From Dokdonella_A sp963775445 (lineage in GTDB: Bacteria > Pseudomonadota > Gammaproteobacteria > Xanthomonadales > Rhodanobacteraceae): 64,000 nucleotides of DNA. Position 1 is the first letter of the stretch, and each line of letters opens with the position of its first letter. The position numbers and the translations under genes are program-made. Below the pieces are notes generated by a model. The model had not been told where the DNA came from. It saw only the letters and a program-made list of their open reading frames with translations, and made no database searches. The stretch spans positions 66,102-130,101 of the forward strand of contig CAVZIT010000007.1 of assembly GCA_963775445.1 (NCBI GenBank). The letters are read 5' to 3'. Positions 43,631-52,034 of the stretch are shown here, one piece after another.

Positions 43631-44848
43631 GTGAACCGTCGTGTCGTTGTCACCGGCATGGGTACGATCAGTGCACTCGGTCACGATGCAAGCAATGGCT
43701 GGCGCGCGATGCGCGAAGGTGCGAGCGCGATCAGTGCCCTTCGCGGTTTTGATGACCACGACATGCGTGTGCGCATCGCTGCTCAAGTGCGCGATTTCAA
43801 TCCGACTGCCCACTTTGAAGGAAAAAGGTTGTTGCTGCTCGACCGGGTGTCGCAGTTCGCCTTGGTCGCCGCGCGCGAGGCCGTCGCGCAATCCGGTCTG
43901 GATTTCCGTGCCGACGGACTCGGCCAGCGCAGCGCGTGCATCATCGGTACCGGCACGGGCGGCGAGCAGACCAACGATGAAGCCTCGCGACGCCTGTATG
44001 CCGAAGCCAATCCGCGCCTGCATCCGCTTTCGATCATCCGCCGCATGGTCAACGCACCGGCGGCGCAACTGTCGATCGAGTTCGGCGTTGCCGGGCCGAC
44101 ATTTGCGGTATCGAGCGCCTGTGCTTCTGCAAACCATGCGCTCGCCCAGGCGTTTTCGCTGGTGCGCAGCGGCACCGTTGATGCCGCGCTTGCTGGAGGT
44201 ACCGAGGCCTGCCTAACGCTGGGCGTACTTCGCGCCTGGGAAGCGATGCGTGTGCTCGCCGACGACACGTGCCGACCTTTCTGCAAGCAGCGTCGCGGCT
44301 TGGTGCTGGGCGAAGGCGCCGGCGTGTTCGTACTGGAGGAATTCGATCATGCCCGCGCGCGCGGCGCCGACATACTCGCCGAGTTTGCGGGCGCCGGCAT
44401 GAGCGCTGATGCCGGGGATATTGTCATGCCTTCGGTTGACGGAGCAGCACGCGCGATGCAAGCCGCGCTGGACGACGCCAGACTGGATGCGATCCAGGTC
44501 GACTACATCAACGCCCACGGCACCGGCACACCCGCCAACGACCCGACGGAGACCAAGGCAATCCGGCAGGTATTCGGTGTGCACGCGGACCGACTCGCCG
44601 TGTCCTCAACCAAGTCCATGCACGGCCACGCGCTCGGCGCCGCCGGCGCGCTGGAGCTGGTTGCGGTATTGGGCGCTCTGCGCGACAGCATTGTCCCACC
44701 CACAGCCAATTTTCTCGACGCCGATCCGGAATGCGACCTTGATTACGTGCCCAATGACGCGCGCGATCAAAACGTGCGGGCCGCGCTGTCCAATGCGTTC
44801 GCCTTCGGCGGCCTCAACGCGGTCCTCCTGTTCAAGCGCGCCCCATGA
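43631..44848 (+). CDS. beta-ketoacyl-ACP synthase (FabF/NodE-like)
   Basis: 405 residues from a GTG at 43631 with GAGGGG just upstream. N terminus RRVVVTGMGTISALGHDA; nucleophile cysteine in VSSACASANHALAQ; catalytic histidines in NAHGTGTPANDPTE and STKSMHGHALGAAGALE; C-terminal SNAFAFGGLNAVLL. All catalytic residues are intact, so it should condense. Its linked ACP suggests a dedicated two-protein extension system apart from the housekeeping fab genes. It converges with the aminotransferase gene (36 bases). Confidence 0.88.
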   Translation: MNRRVVVTGMGTISALGHDASNGWRAMREGASAISALRGFDDHDMRVRIAAQVRDFNPTAHFEGKRLLLLDRVSQFALVAAREAVAQSGLDFRADGLGQRSACIIGTGTGGEQTNDEASRRLYAEANPRLHPLSIIRRMVNAPAAQLSIEFGVAGPTFAVSSACASANHALAQAFSLVRSGTVDAALAGGTEACLTLGVLRAWEAMRVLADDTCRPFCKQRRGLVLGEGAGVFVLEEFDHARARGADILAEFAGAGMSADAGDIVMPSVDGAARAMQAALDDARLDAIQVDYINAHGTGTPANDPTETKAIRQVFGVHADRLAVSSTKSMHGHALGAAGALELVAVLGALRDSIVPPTANFLDADPECDLDYVPNDARDQNVRAALSNAFAFGGLNAVLLFKRAP

Positions 44849-44884
44849 GGGCACCCGGATCGCTTGCGGCTGGCTCGCATCCCG

Positions 44885-46255
44885 TCATTGCTGGCGCTTC
44901 GCCCGCGTAAGCAACTGATCCAGCAACGCGATGCCAAGATCGATTTCCTCGTCGCTGATGTGCAGGGACGGCGCGAAAGTGATCACGTTCTTGTAATAGC
45001 CACCGACGTCGAGCACCAGGCCGATCCTGCTGCCCTGGTGTTGCAGTTCGCCGGCGAGCCCGATGTCGACCATGCGATCGAGCAATTGCTTGCTGGGGGT
45101 GAACCCATCGGCTTGGCAGATTTCTGCGCGCAGGGCGAGACCCAGACCGTCGACGTCGCCGATTTCCTTGTGGCGCTTCTGCAGATCCAGCAAACCGTCG
45201 AGGAAGTGCTTGCCCTTGGCCATCACCATCGCCTCGTAATCGGTTTCGGCCAGCATCTTCATGGTTTCGAGGCCGACGCCGGTACCCAGGGGATTGGAAG
45301 CGAATGTCGAGTGCGTCGACCCAGGCGGAAACACAGTCGGATTTATCAGTTCCTCGCGCGCCCAGATGCCGGCCAGGGGATTCAGGCCGTTGGTCAGTGC
45401 CTTGCCGAACACCAGTACGTCGGGTTTTACGCCGAAGTGTTCGATCGCCCACAATTTGCCGGTTCGGAAAAACCCCATCTGGATCTCATCGACCACCAGC
45501 AGGATTCCGTACTGGTCCAGCACCTTCTTCAGACCGCTGAAGAAGTTCGGTGGCGGGATCACATAGCCGCCGGTACCCTGCACGGCCTCGACGTAGAAGG
45601 CAGCGTATTCGCACTGCTGTGCTTTCGGATCCCACACTCCGTTGTACTCGGTCTCGAACAGGCGCCTGAATTTGGCGACGCAGTGCTCTCCGTATTCCTC
45701 CTTCGACATGCCCTTCGGCCCGCGAAAGTGATATGGAAATTCGACGAACTGGGCACGATCGAAGTGACCGTAGCGCCGGCGATAGCGGTAGCTAGAAGTG
45801 ATTGCCGATGCCCCGAGCGTGCGCCCGTGGTAGCCGCCCTCGAACGCAAACACCAGGCTTTTGCCATTCGACGCGTTGCGCACCAACTTCAGCGAATCCT
45901 CCACCGATTGCGAACCACCGACATTGAAATGCACGCGGCCCTTGTTGCCCCATTTTTTTTCCGCGTCCTGCGCGATGATCGTCGCCAGTTCGATCTTGGT
46001 GGGGTGCAGATACTGGCTGGCCAATTGCGGCAAGGTGTCGATCTGCCTTTTCAATGCATCGTTCAGGCGCGGATTGGCATAACCGAAACTGACGGCTGAA
46101 TACCACATCTGCAAATCGAGAAAGCGTGTGCCGGCTGCGTCGTACAGCCAGCTGCCCTCACAACGCTCGAATATTTTTGGGGGTTCGCTGTAGTGAACGG
46201 TGTCGCCAAAAGAGCAATAGCGGGCTTCATCAGCCAGAAGTTCGGCGTTGCGCAT
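44885..46255 (-). CDS. class-III PLP-dependent aminotransferase
   Basis: 456 residues from the ATG at 46255 (MRNAELLADEARYCSFGDT). Fold-type I omega-aminotransferase. Features: FDLQMW-like N-terminal loop LDLQMWYSAVSFGYANP, GGSQSVEDSLKLVRNA, the GGYHGRTLGAS cofactor-phosphate loop, LLVVDEIQMGFFRTGK, and the Schiff-base lysine in VFGKALTNGLNPLAG. The substrate cannot be assigned. It is 38 bases downstream of a HAD phosphatase gene on the same strand, so the two may act in one small pathway on a phosphorylated amino or keto compound. Confidence 0.85.
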   Translation of the reverse strand: MRNAELLADEARYCSFGDTVHYSEPPKIFERCEGSWLYDAAGTRFLDLQMWYSAVSFGYANPRLNDALKRQIDTLPQLASQYLHPTKIELATIIAQDAEKKWGNKGRVHFNVGGSQSVEDSLKLVRNASNGKSLVFAFEGGYHGRTLGASAITSSYRYRRRYGHFDRAQFVEFPYHFRGPKGMSKEEYGEHCVAKFRRLFETEYNGVWDPKAQQCEYAAFYVEAVQGTGGYVIPPPNFFSGLKKVLDQYGILLVVDEIQMGFFRTGKLWAIEHFGVKPDVLVFGKALTNGLNPLAGIWAREELINPTVFPPGSTHSTFASNPLGTGVGLETMKMLAETDYEAMVMAKGKHFLDGLLDLQKRHKEIGDVDGLGLALRAEICQADGFTPSKQLLDRMVDIGLAGELQHQGSRIGLVLDVGGYYKNVITFAPSLHISDEEIDLGIALLDQLLTRAKRQQ

Positions 46256-46293
46256 CAGTGGGGTTCCGTCGGGGAAAGTGGATTGGCAGCGCG

Positions 46294-46995
46294 TCAGGAA
46301 GGCTCGCCTTCCGGCATCAGGGCGCGCCGCGGCGCATGCAGGCGGCCGGCAAGGAGGGCAGGCAGCAGGTGCACGGCGTCGGCGAACCCGACGATGGACA
46401 CGTGCGGCACGTCGGCGTGACGGCAATGTTCAATCAATCGGTGCTTGGCGAACACGAAATCCGCCTCGCCCGCGGCGCAGAAATCGGATGCACCGTCACC
46501 GATCAGCAGCACTCGACGATGCTTGTTGTGCGCGCGCACCGCGCTGACGCATTTGCAATGGCCACTGGCGATGCGACAAGAGGCATCTGCAAAAGGGGTT
46601 TCCAGCTTCCAGCTGCGTGCGCCGGTCTGTACCAGACGATTGGCCAGCACCGGCAACCAGTCCAATCGGTAACGCGCGAGAATGGTGTGTATCGCGTAAT
46701 CCAGGCCGTCACTGACCACGCGCACCGTGACGCCGGCAGCCATCACGGCTTCGACGAAAGCGGGAAATGCAGGATCGATCCGCAACGTCGCCAGCTCCGC
46801 GTCGATTTGTTCGCGCGACGCGTCGAGCAAGGCGACCTGTCCGGCCATGCATTCTGCGGATCCGATCCGGCCGGTACGCCAAGCGCGTTCCAGCCTTTGC
46901 CAGTCCGGATGCGCGTAGCGCTCCAGCAGGGCATCGGTGGCGTCCTCGATGGCGATGGTGCCATCGAAATCGCACAAGATGTTCCACTTGTTCAC
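46294..46995 (-). CDS. HAD-IB family phosphatase (MtnX-like)
   Basis: 233 residues if started at the GTG at 46995, which has AAGGAG six bases upstream; the ATG at 47001 directly abuts that site and is less likely. Motif I ILCDFDGTIA supplies the nucleophile and general acid aspartates, motif II is RVVSDGLD, and motif IV is LLIGDGASDF. The small alpha-helical cap is of the type seen in MtnX and phosphoserine phosphatase relatives. Cytoplasmic; substrate unknown. Paired with the downstream aminotransferase. Confidence 0.8.
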   Translation of the reverse strand: MNKWNILCDFDGTIAIEDATDALLERYAHPDWQRLERAWRTGRIGSAECMAGQVALLDASREQIDAELATLRIDPAFPAFVEAVMAAGVTVRVVSDGLDYAIHTILARYRLDWLPVLANRLVQTGARSWKLETPFADASCRIASGHCKCVSAVRAHNKHRRVLLIGDGASDFCAAGEADFVFAKHRLIEHCRHADVPHVSIVGFADAVHLLPALLAGRLHAPRRALMPEGEPS

Positions 46996-47129
46996 CAGCA
47001 TCTCCTTCGAGCAAGCCGGGGCAGTCTAGCAAGTTGCACCTTTTTGAATGATTAGGACCGAGCGTGAGCCAGGCTGCTCCGACCGCACTGTTCGAGAACG
47101 CCGACCTTCGTCGACTTTGCCCGAAGGAA

Positions 47130-48074
47130 TTACCGGGGAAACCGCACCAGCACGCGCGAACCAATGCGCAACCCGGGGGGATTGGCCCCCGTTTCAGAGC
47201 CCGATTTCGATTCCAGACGCAAGACACATTCGACTTCACGCTCGGTGGCGCGTTGCAGTGGATCATCGCTGAGAGTGCCCGGACCAAGCACCTCGCCCAC
47301 CCGCAGTACTGTCGCGCCGTACGTCGGGCCATCACCGGTGTCGCGCACGACCTGCGCGCGCATGCCGGGTGAGATCGCATCGGCGTCGCTTGCATCCAGC
47401 TCGGCGCGCACGATGTGCGGCCGATCCGGCAGAAGATCGAAAAGTGCCGTCCCACCTTGTGCCGGAACGCCCTGTCCGACTTGCACATTGCGATGCACGA
47501 TTCGGCCTGCGATCGGCGCCCGCACCGCGCGCGCATCGACCTCGTAACGCGCTGCGGCGAGGTGCTGACGCGCCGCATCGACGGCTGCTTTGGCGGCGTC
47601 GGATTGTGCATTCAGAACCGCTGCGGTGTCCTGCGCCTCGTCCGCGGCTTCGCCCGTGGCTGCACCCGCTTTGGCGGCAGCGGCAATGAGTGGCGCGCGT
47701 TGGCGCGCGCGATGCAGTTTCGCCCGCAGTTCCGCAGCTTGGGCACGCGCCTTCTCGACCTCGGCCTTGGCAACGGCTACATCGATCTGCGCGGCGCGTG
47801 GATCGAGTTCTGCCAGTACCTCTCCCTTTTTTACATTGTCTCCTTCGTGCACCTTGACAGCCGTGACCACGCCATTCCGGGTGGCGACGATATGGACCAG
47901 GCCGCCCTCGACATCCACGCGACCGCGGGCGATCGCCAGCCACGGCGATTGCGCTGCTGTCGGCGCTGGTCTGGCCCTTTCTCTGCTGGAATCCGCGTGG
48001 CCGGAGCACGCGGCCAACGGCACGATAAGCGCACTGATTTGTGCGAGCTTGCGGCTGCGCGCGAACCTGTTCAC
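47130..48074 (-). CDS. HlyD-family periplasmic adaptor lipoprotein
   Basis: 314 residues. The lipobox LAAC (cysteine 23) follows a short hydrophobic segment. A barrel-sandwich (biotinyl-lipoyl-like) domain VTAVKVHEGDNVKKGEVLAEL flanks a long Ala/Arg-rich coiled-coil hairpin (about residues 95-175), then RAVRAPIAGRIVHRNVQVGQG. This is the membrane-fusion part of an ABC-type tripartite exporter. Its ATG overlaps the ATP-binding gene stop by four bases. The likely substrate could be a lipid or drug; it is not specified by sequence. Confidence 0.9.
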   Translation of the reverse strand: MNRFARSRKLAQISALIVPLAACSGHADSSRERARPAPTAAQSPWLAIARGRVDVEGGLVHIVATRNGVVTAVKVHEGDNVKKGEVLAELDPRAAQIDVAVAKAEVEKARAQAAELRAKLHRARQRAPLIAAAAKAGAATGEAADEAQDTAAVLNAQSDAAKAAVDAARQHLAAARYEVDARAVRAPIAGRIVHRNVQVGQGVPAQGGTALFDLLPDRPHIVRAELDASDADAISPGMRAQVVRDTGDGPTYGATVLRVGEVLGPGTLSDDPLQRATEREVECVLRLESKSGSETGANPPGLRIGSRVLVRFPR

Positions 48075-48790
48075 TGTCCGGTCTCCACGTTCGTCGTTTC
48101 CTTGCCCACGTGCCGTCGGTCGCTCAGTATCGCGCCATCCTCCATGGTCATCACGCGATCGGCATGGGCGACCAGGCGCGGATCATGGCTGACACACAAT
48201 ACCGTCGTGCCATGCACATGCGCGATTCGGTGCAGGATATCGATCACGATCTGGCCGTTGGCTGCATCCAGTGCGCTGGTCGGCTCGTCGGCAAACAGCA
48301 GTTGCGGGCGCTTGACGAGGGCACGCGCGATGGCCACGCGCTGCTTTTCGCCACCGGAAAGTTCGCTCGGGCGAAGACCGAGGCGCGCGCCAAGTCCGAC
48401 TTCCTCCAGTGTGACACGTGCTAGAGAAACGGCAGTGGCATCGTCGATACCCAAATAGCCCAGCGGCAACATCACTTGTTCCAGCGCGGTCAGGGCAGGG
48501 AAAAGATTGAAACCCTGAAAAATAAAGCCGGTGTGTCGCAAACGAAACCGATCCAGCTCTTTCCGGGTACCGCTCCACAAATCCGCGTCCAGCGCGGCCA
48601 CGCTGCCCCCATCGGGACGTTGCAGACCGGACAGGATCGACAACAAGGTGCTCTTGCCGCAGCCGGACGGGCCCGAGATCAGGGTAAGTTGCGCGGCGTC
48701 CACGCTCAGCGACAACCCCCGCAGGATTTCCGTACGCACGTGGCCGCTGACGTAGGCCTTGCGCAGACCCTTGGCTATCAGGGCGCTCAC
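48071..48790 (-). CDS. ABC transporter ATP-binding protein (MacB/LolD/DevA type)
   Basis: 239 residues from a GTG at 48790, which overlaps the permease stop (GTGA). Walker A GPSGCGKST, Q-loop FIFQGFNLFPALT, ABC signature ELSGGEKQRVAIARAL, Walker B LLFADEPTSALD and switch histidine VSHDPRLV are intact. Together with the FtsX-type permease and HlyD-type adaptor it forms an exporter powered by ATP hydrolysis. Confidence 0.93.
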   Translation of the reverse strand: MSALIAKGLRKAYVSGHVRTEILRGLSLSVDAAQLTLISGPSGCGKSTLLSILSGLQRPDGGSVAALDADLWSGTRKELDRFRLRHTGFIFQGFNLFPALTALEQVMLPLGYLGIDDATAVSLARVTLEEVGLGARLGLRPSELSGGEKQRVAIARALVKRPQLLFADEPTSALDAANGQIVIDILHRIAHVHGTTVLCVSHDPRLVAHADRVMTMEDGAILSDRRHVGKETTNVETGQ

Positions 48791-49914
48791 CGCAGCAGCA
48801 AGGCTGGATCGGCATGACGCAACGCGCGCACGGCGCCCAGACCGGAAACCAGGGCAATGCCCATCACCAGCGCCGCGCAGACCAGCGCGCTCAATGCATT
48901 CAGACTCACCGGGACATCCTGCGTGCGCGCCAAGGCAATCAGCATCGCGCTGAACGCACCGCCGATAATCAGTCCGAACAGGCCGATCCACGCAGCCTGC
49001 GCCAGTACGACCCGGCGCAAAGCACCGAGCCCCACGCCCAACGCATGCAGGGTCGCATATTCCCGGATCGAGCCAGCGACCGCGGCCATCAGGGTCTGAG
49101 AGGTGATCAGCGCGCCAACGGCGAACACCACCGCGGCAAGGAATATCACGCCCAATCCCGCACCAGTCTGGAACATCCAGTAAAGCACCGCCCGGCGCGC
49201 GAACGCATCACGCGTCCACGCTTCATACTGCCCTTGTGCATCGAGGTTCAAGGAGCTGGCCACCGCGGCCGCATCGGTGCCAGGTTTCAATTCGGCCACG
49301 TAATAGGCGACCCGAGCGCCGCCGGTGTCGGTGTCGAGCATCCGTGCGGTCGCCAGGGACGCAACCACATTGACGCCCCCGAGTGCGCGCAGCCCATGAC
49401 CTGTCCCAACAATTCTCACAAGTTGACCGTTGATCAATGCCTGACCACCGATCGCCACGCCGAGTTTCGGCAGATCGCCGCGATCGACGATGACGCCGCC
49501 CGGCTCGCGCAGCAACGCGCGCTGCTCCGCCGTCAGCACGTCCGCAAACATCATTCCGTCAGCGCGAGGATCGATACCAGAGACGAATACCGACACGCCG
49601 CCGGTGCCCGCCGGCCCGCGCCAGTCGCCGCTGACCCAGGCGAACGGTTCGACGCGCCGCACATCAGGATTCATCAGTAAACGGGTCTGCGTCTGCGCCG
49701 CAATCGGCCGCCCGAGTTCGACGCTCTGCGTTCCCGGATGCCCGACCCAAAGGTCGGCACTGGACGCGGTGATGTAAACCGCGGCCGACCCGAAGATCCC
49801 GAACACCAACGCCGCTTGCATCATCAACAGCAGGCCGGAAAACGCCACTGCGAATGCCGAAGGCAAAAAACGGCGCCATTCGTACTGCAACGTCCTTCGG
49901 GCCAGCGGAACCAT
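48787..49914 (-). CDS. FtsX/DevC-type ABC permease
   Basis: 375 residues. An N-terminal membrane segment (LPSAFAVAFSGLLLMMQAAL) and an extracytoplasmic domain (about residues 45-240) are followed by three C-terminal membrane segments (LGVIFLAAVVFAVGALI, WIGLFGLIIGGAFSAML, LVCAALVMGIALVSGLG), the MacB/DevC topology of mechanotransmitting exporters. Its ATG overlaps the stop of the outer-membrane factor gene by one base, and its stop overlaps the ATPase start. Confidence 0.9.
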   Translation of the reverse strand: MVPLARRTLQYEWRRFLPSAFAVAFSGLLLMMQAALVFGIFGSAAVYITASSADLWVGHPGTQSVELGRPIAAQTQTRLLMNPDVRRVEPFAWVSGDWRGPAGTGGVSVFVSGIDPRADGMMFADVLTAEQRALLREPGGVIVDRGDLPKLGVAIGGQALINGQLVRIVGTGHGLRALGGVNVVASLATARMLDTDTGGARVAYYVAELKPGTDAAAVASSLNLDAQGQYEAWTRDAFARRAVLYWMFQTGAGLGVIFLAAVVFAVGALITSQTLMAAVAGSIREYATLHALGVGLGALRRVVLAQAAWIGLFGLIIGGAFSAMLIALARTQDVPVSLNALSALVCAALVMGIALVSGLGAVRALRHADPALLLR

Positions 49915-51317
49915 CAGTGGCTCGCCTCGCGCGAAAACAGCGGCGCACCACCAAGCGCTTTGTACAATGCGACGAAAGCGATATCGCGCGCCTCGCGGGC
50001 GCGCTCATGCTCCAGTTTCGCTTTTGACAGAGCCAGCTGCGCGTCGGCCAGATCCAGAGCATCAGACTGACCCAACTTGCGCAACGAGGCACCCAGTTGT
50101 GCGCCGCGTTGCAGGGCCTGCTCGGCTTGCGCCGTATACGTCTCGCGCGTGTTCTGGGCGTTCAGCGCGACGAGCGCGCTTTCGACCTCGAGCGCGCCAT
50201 GCAACACCGCTTGACGATAGTCCAGCAACGCCGCCTTGAGCTCCGCGTCGCGCGCGTCTTCGGTGGCGCGGCGCACGCCCCAGTCAAACAAGGGGATGTC
50301 GATCACCGGACCGAGGCCGGAAGTGTTGTTGAAACGGCCCAGACGCACGCCGCTGACTTGGGCCGCGAATGTAATCGCACCTTCAAGTCCAATACTCGGA
50401 AAGCGGTCAGCTTTGGCAAGGCCGAGTTGCCCGACCGCTTCCAGCACCCGCTGCTGAGCCCGCGCAATTTCCGGCCGGGTCCGCAGCAGATCGGCCGGCA
50501 CTGACGTGAAACCTGTCACGGCGAGTACCGGCAAGCCCTGCGGTTTGAGCCACGCTGCATCCGGCTCGCTTCTGCCCAGCAACAATGCCATCGTCTGCGC
50601 ATGCTGCGCGATTTCGACGCGCGGCACCGTCAATTCGGCCTGCGCGACGGCGACATGCGCCATCGCATTTTCGATAGTCCGCTGAGAAGCAAGCCGCAGG
50701 CGCTCGCGTACGCGGATCAAGGCCAGTTTGCGCTGCGTTGCCTGCGCCGCATTCTGCAACAAGGACTCGCGCACCTGCGCGCCGCGCAGTTGCAGATAAG
50801 TGCGCACGACCTCGGCGACCAGTGAGACGCGCGCGGACTGCAACCCGATCGCGGCAGTGCCGGCCCGTGCCGTGGCAATGCGTTCAGCGGCTTTCGCGCG
50901 ACCGAACAGACCCAGTTCCCATCGCGCGTCGAAGCCAGCCTGAAAATAATTTGCGTCGGCCTGCGGCGTTGGTATGGACAGGGTGCGGAAATTCAGTTGC
51001 GGCAGGAACTCTGCGTGGGACGCGCCTGCCAATGCTCGCGCAGCGCGCAATCGCAGCGCCGCCTGTTGCAGATCCAGATTGTCACGCAAGGCAAGCTCGA
51101 CCAGCGCGTTCAACGCCGGATCGTTGAATGCCTTCCACCAGCCCTGCATATCGGGGACTGGCGCAGATGTCGCCGCGGCATTGCGCCATGCGGCGGGCAA
51201 GCCACCTCGTGGCAACGGTGGCACGGCCACGCTCGCGCATGCGGCGATCAGCAAGCACAGCAGCAATGGCGCTGCGACGCGCAGGATAGTAAGAGCAAGC
51301 GGATGTAGGGACTTCAT
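49914..51317 (-). CDS. NodT-family outer-membrane efflux lipoprotein
   Basis: 467 residues with a lipoprotein signal (LLLCLLIAACASV, cysteine at the lipobox). Two TolC-type domains (ALRDNLDLQQAALRLRAARA and later LRTRPEIARAQQRVLEA) form the trimeric outer-membrane channel of tripartite exporters. It is the first gene of a four-gene operon, with the permease, ATPase and adaptor overlapping one another downstream. Divergent from the formate dehydrogenase operon, with 201 bases between them. Confidence 0.9.
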   Translation of the reverse strand: MKSLHPLALTILRVAAPLLLCLLIAACASVAVPPLPRGGLPAAWRNAAATSAPVPDMQGWWKAFNDPALNALVELALRDNLDLQQAALRLRAARALAGASHAEFLPQLNFRTLSIPTPQADANYFQAGFDARWELGLFGRAKAAERIATARAGTAAIGLQSARVSLVAEVVRTYLQLRGAQVRESLLQNAAQATQRKLALIRVRERLRLASQRTIENAMAHVAVAQAELTVPRVEIAQHAQTMALLLGRSEPDAAWLKPQGLPVLAVTGFTSVPADLLRTRPEIARAQQRVLEAVGQLGLAKADRFPSIGLEGAITFAAQVSGVRLGRFNNTSGLGPVIDIPLFDWGVRRATEDARDAELKAALLDYRQAVLHGALEVESALVALNAQNTRETYTAQAEQALQRGAQLGASLRKLGQSDALDLADAQLALSKAKLEHERAREARDIAFVALYKALGGAPLFSREASH

Positions 51318-51518
51318 GGACCCCGCGAGTGTAACGGCGATGCGTTCGACAACGAAAAACCAACGGCTGCCACAATTTTGCAGGCAATGCCGAAGAGCTC
51401 GGCACGAAAGGGCGATCGTTTTTCGCTTCCAGTTTCCGAATCGCAGTGCCCATTCCTCGATTTCCTGCGTGACGCTGGAATTCGATCATCATCCGCGGCG
51501 GAGTACTATTCCCGGATC

Positions 51519-52034
51519 ATGGATCGACACGGCGCGACATCGACGCAGCATGACGACCCGACCGCTCGGCGACGTGAGCGTGACTGCGCGCTGGCGGCCG
51601 TCGAACGCCTCAAGTCCCGGGCGGGTGCCTTGCTGCCCATCCTGCATGCGGTGCAGGACGCGCTTGGTTATGTCCCGACCGCAACGCTGCCCTTGATCGC
51701 CGACGGGCTCAACTTGACGCGCGCAGAAGTGCATGGCGTCGCGAGCTTCTACCATGATTTTCGCAGCACGCGTGGCGGCCGCCACGTGCTGCGTCTGTGT
51801 CGCGCGGAGGCGTGCCAGGCGCTCGGGGCTCGTTCGCTGGAGGCCTACGCCAGGCAGCGCCTCGGCATCGATTTTCACCAGACCACGGAGGACGGCTCAA
51901 TCTCGCTGGAGCCGGTCTATTGCCTCGGTAATTGCGCCTGCGGCCCGTCGTTGATGATCGACGACGAGCTGCACGGTCGCGTGACGCCCGAGGGCTTCGA
52001 TGCACTGGTCCGCGATGCGAGCGCCGTGTCGTGA
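51519..52034 (+). CDS. fdsG: NAD-dependent formate dehydrogenase gamma subunit
   Basis: 171 residues from the ATG at 51519 (MDRHGATSTQHDD). NuoE-like thioredoxin-fold protein carrying one [2Fe-2S] cluster, with ligands in RLCRAEACQALG and YCLGNCACGPSLM. It passes electrons within the soluble FdsABG complex to NAD+. The domain VHGVASFYHDFRSTRGG matches NuoE. Its stop overlaps the fdsB GTG by four bases (GTGA). First gene of the fds operon. Confidence 0.93.
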   Translation: MDRHGATSTQHDDPTARRRERDCALAAVERLKSRAGALLPILHAVQDALGYVPTATLPLIADGLNLTRAEVHGVASFYHDFRSTRGGRHVLRLCRAEACQALGARSLEAYARQRLGIDFHQTTEDGSISLEPVYCLGNCACGPSLMIDDELHGRVTPEGFDALVRDASAVS

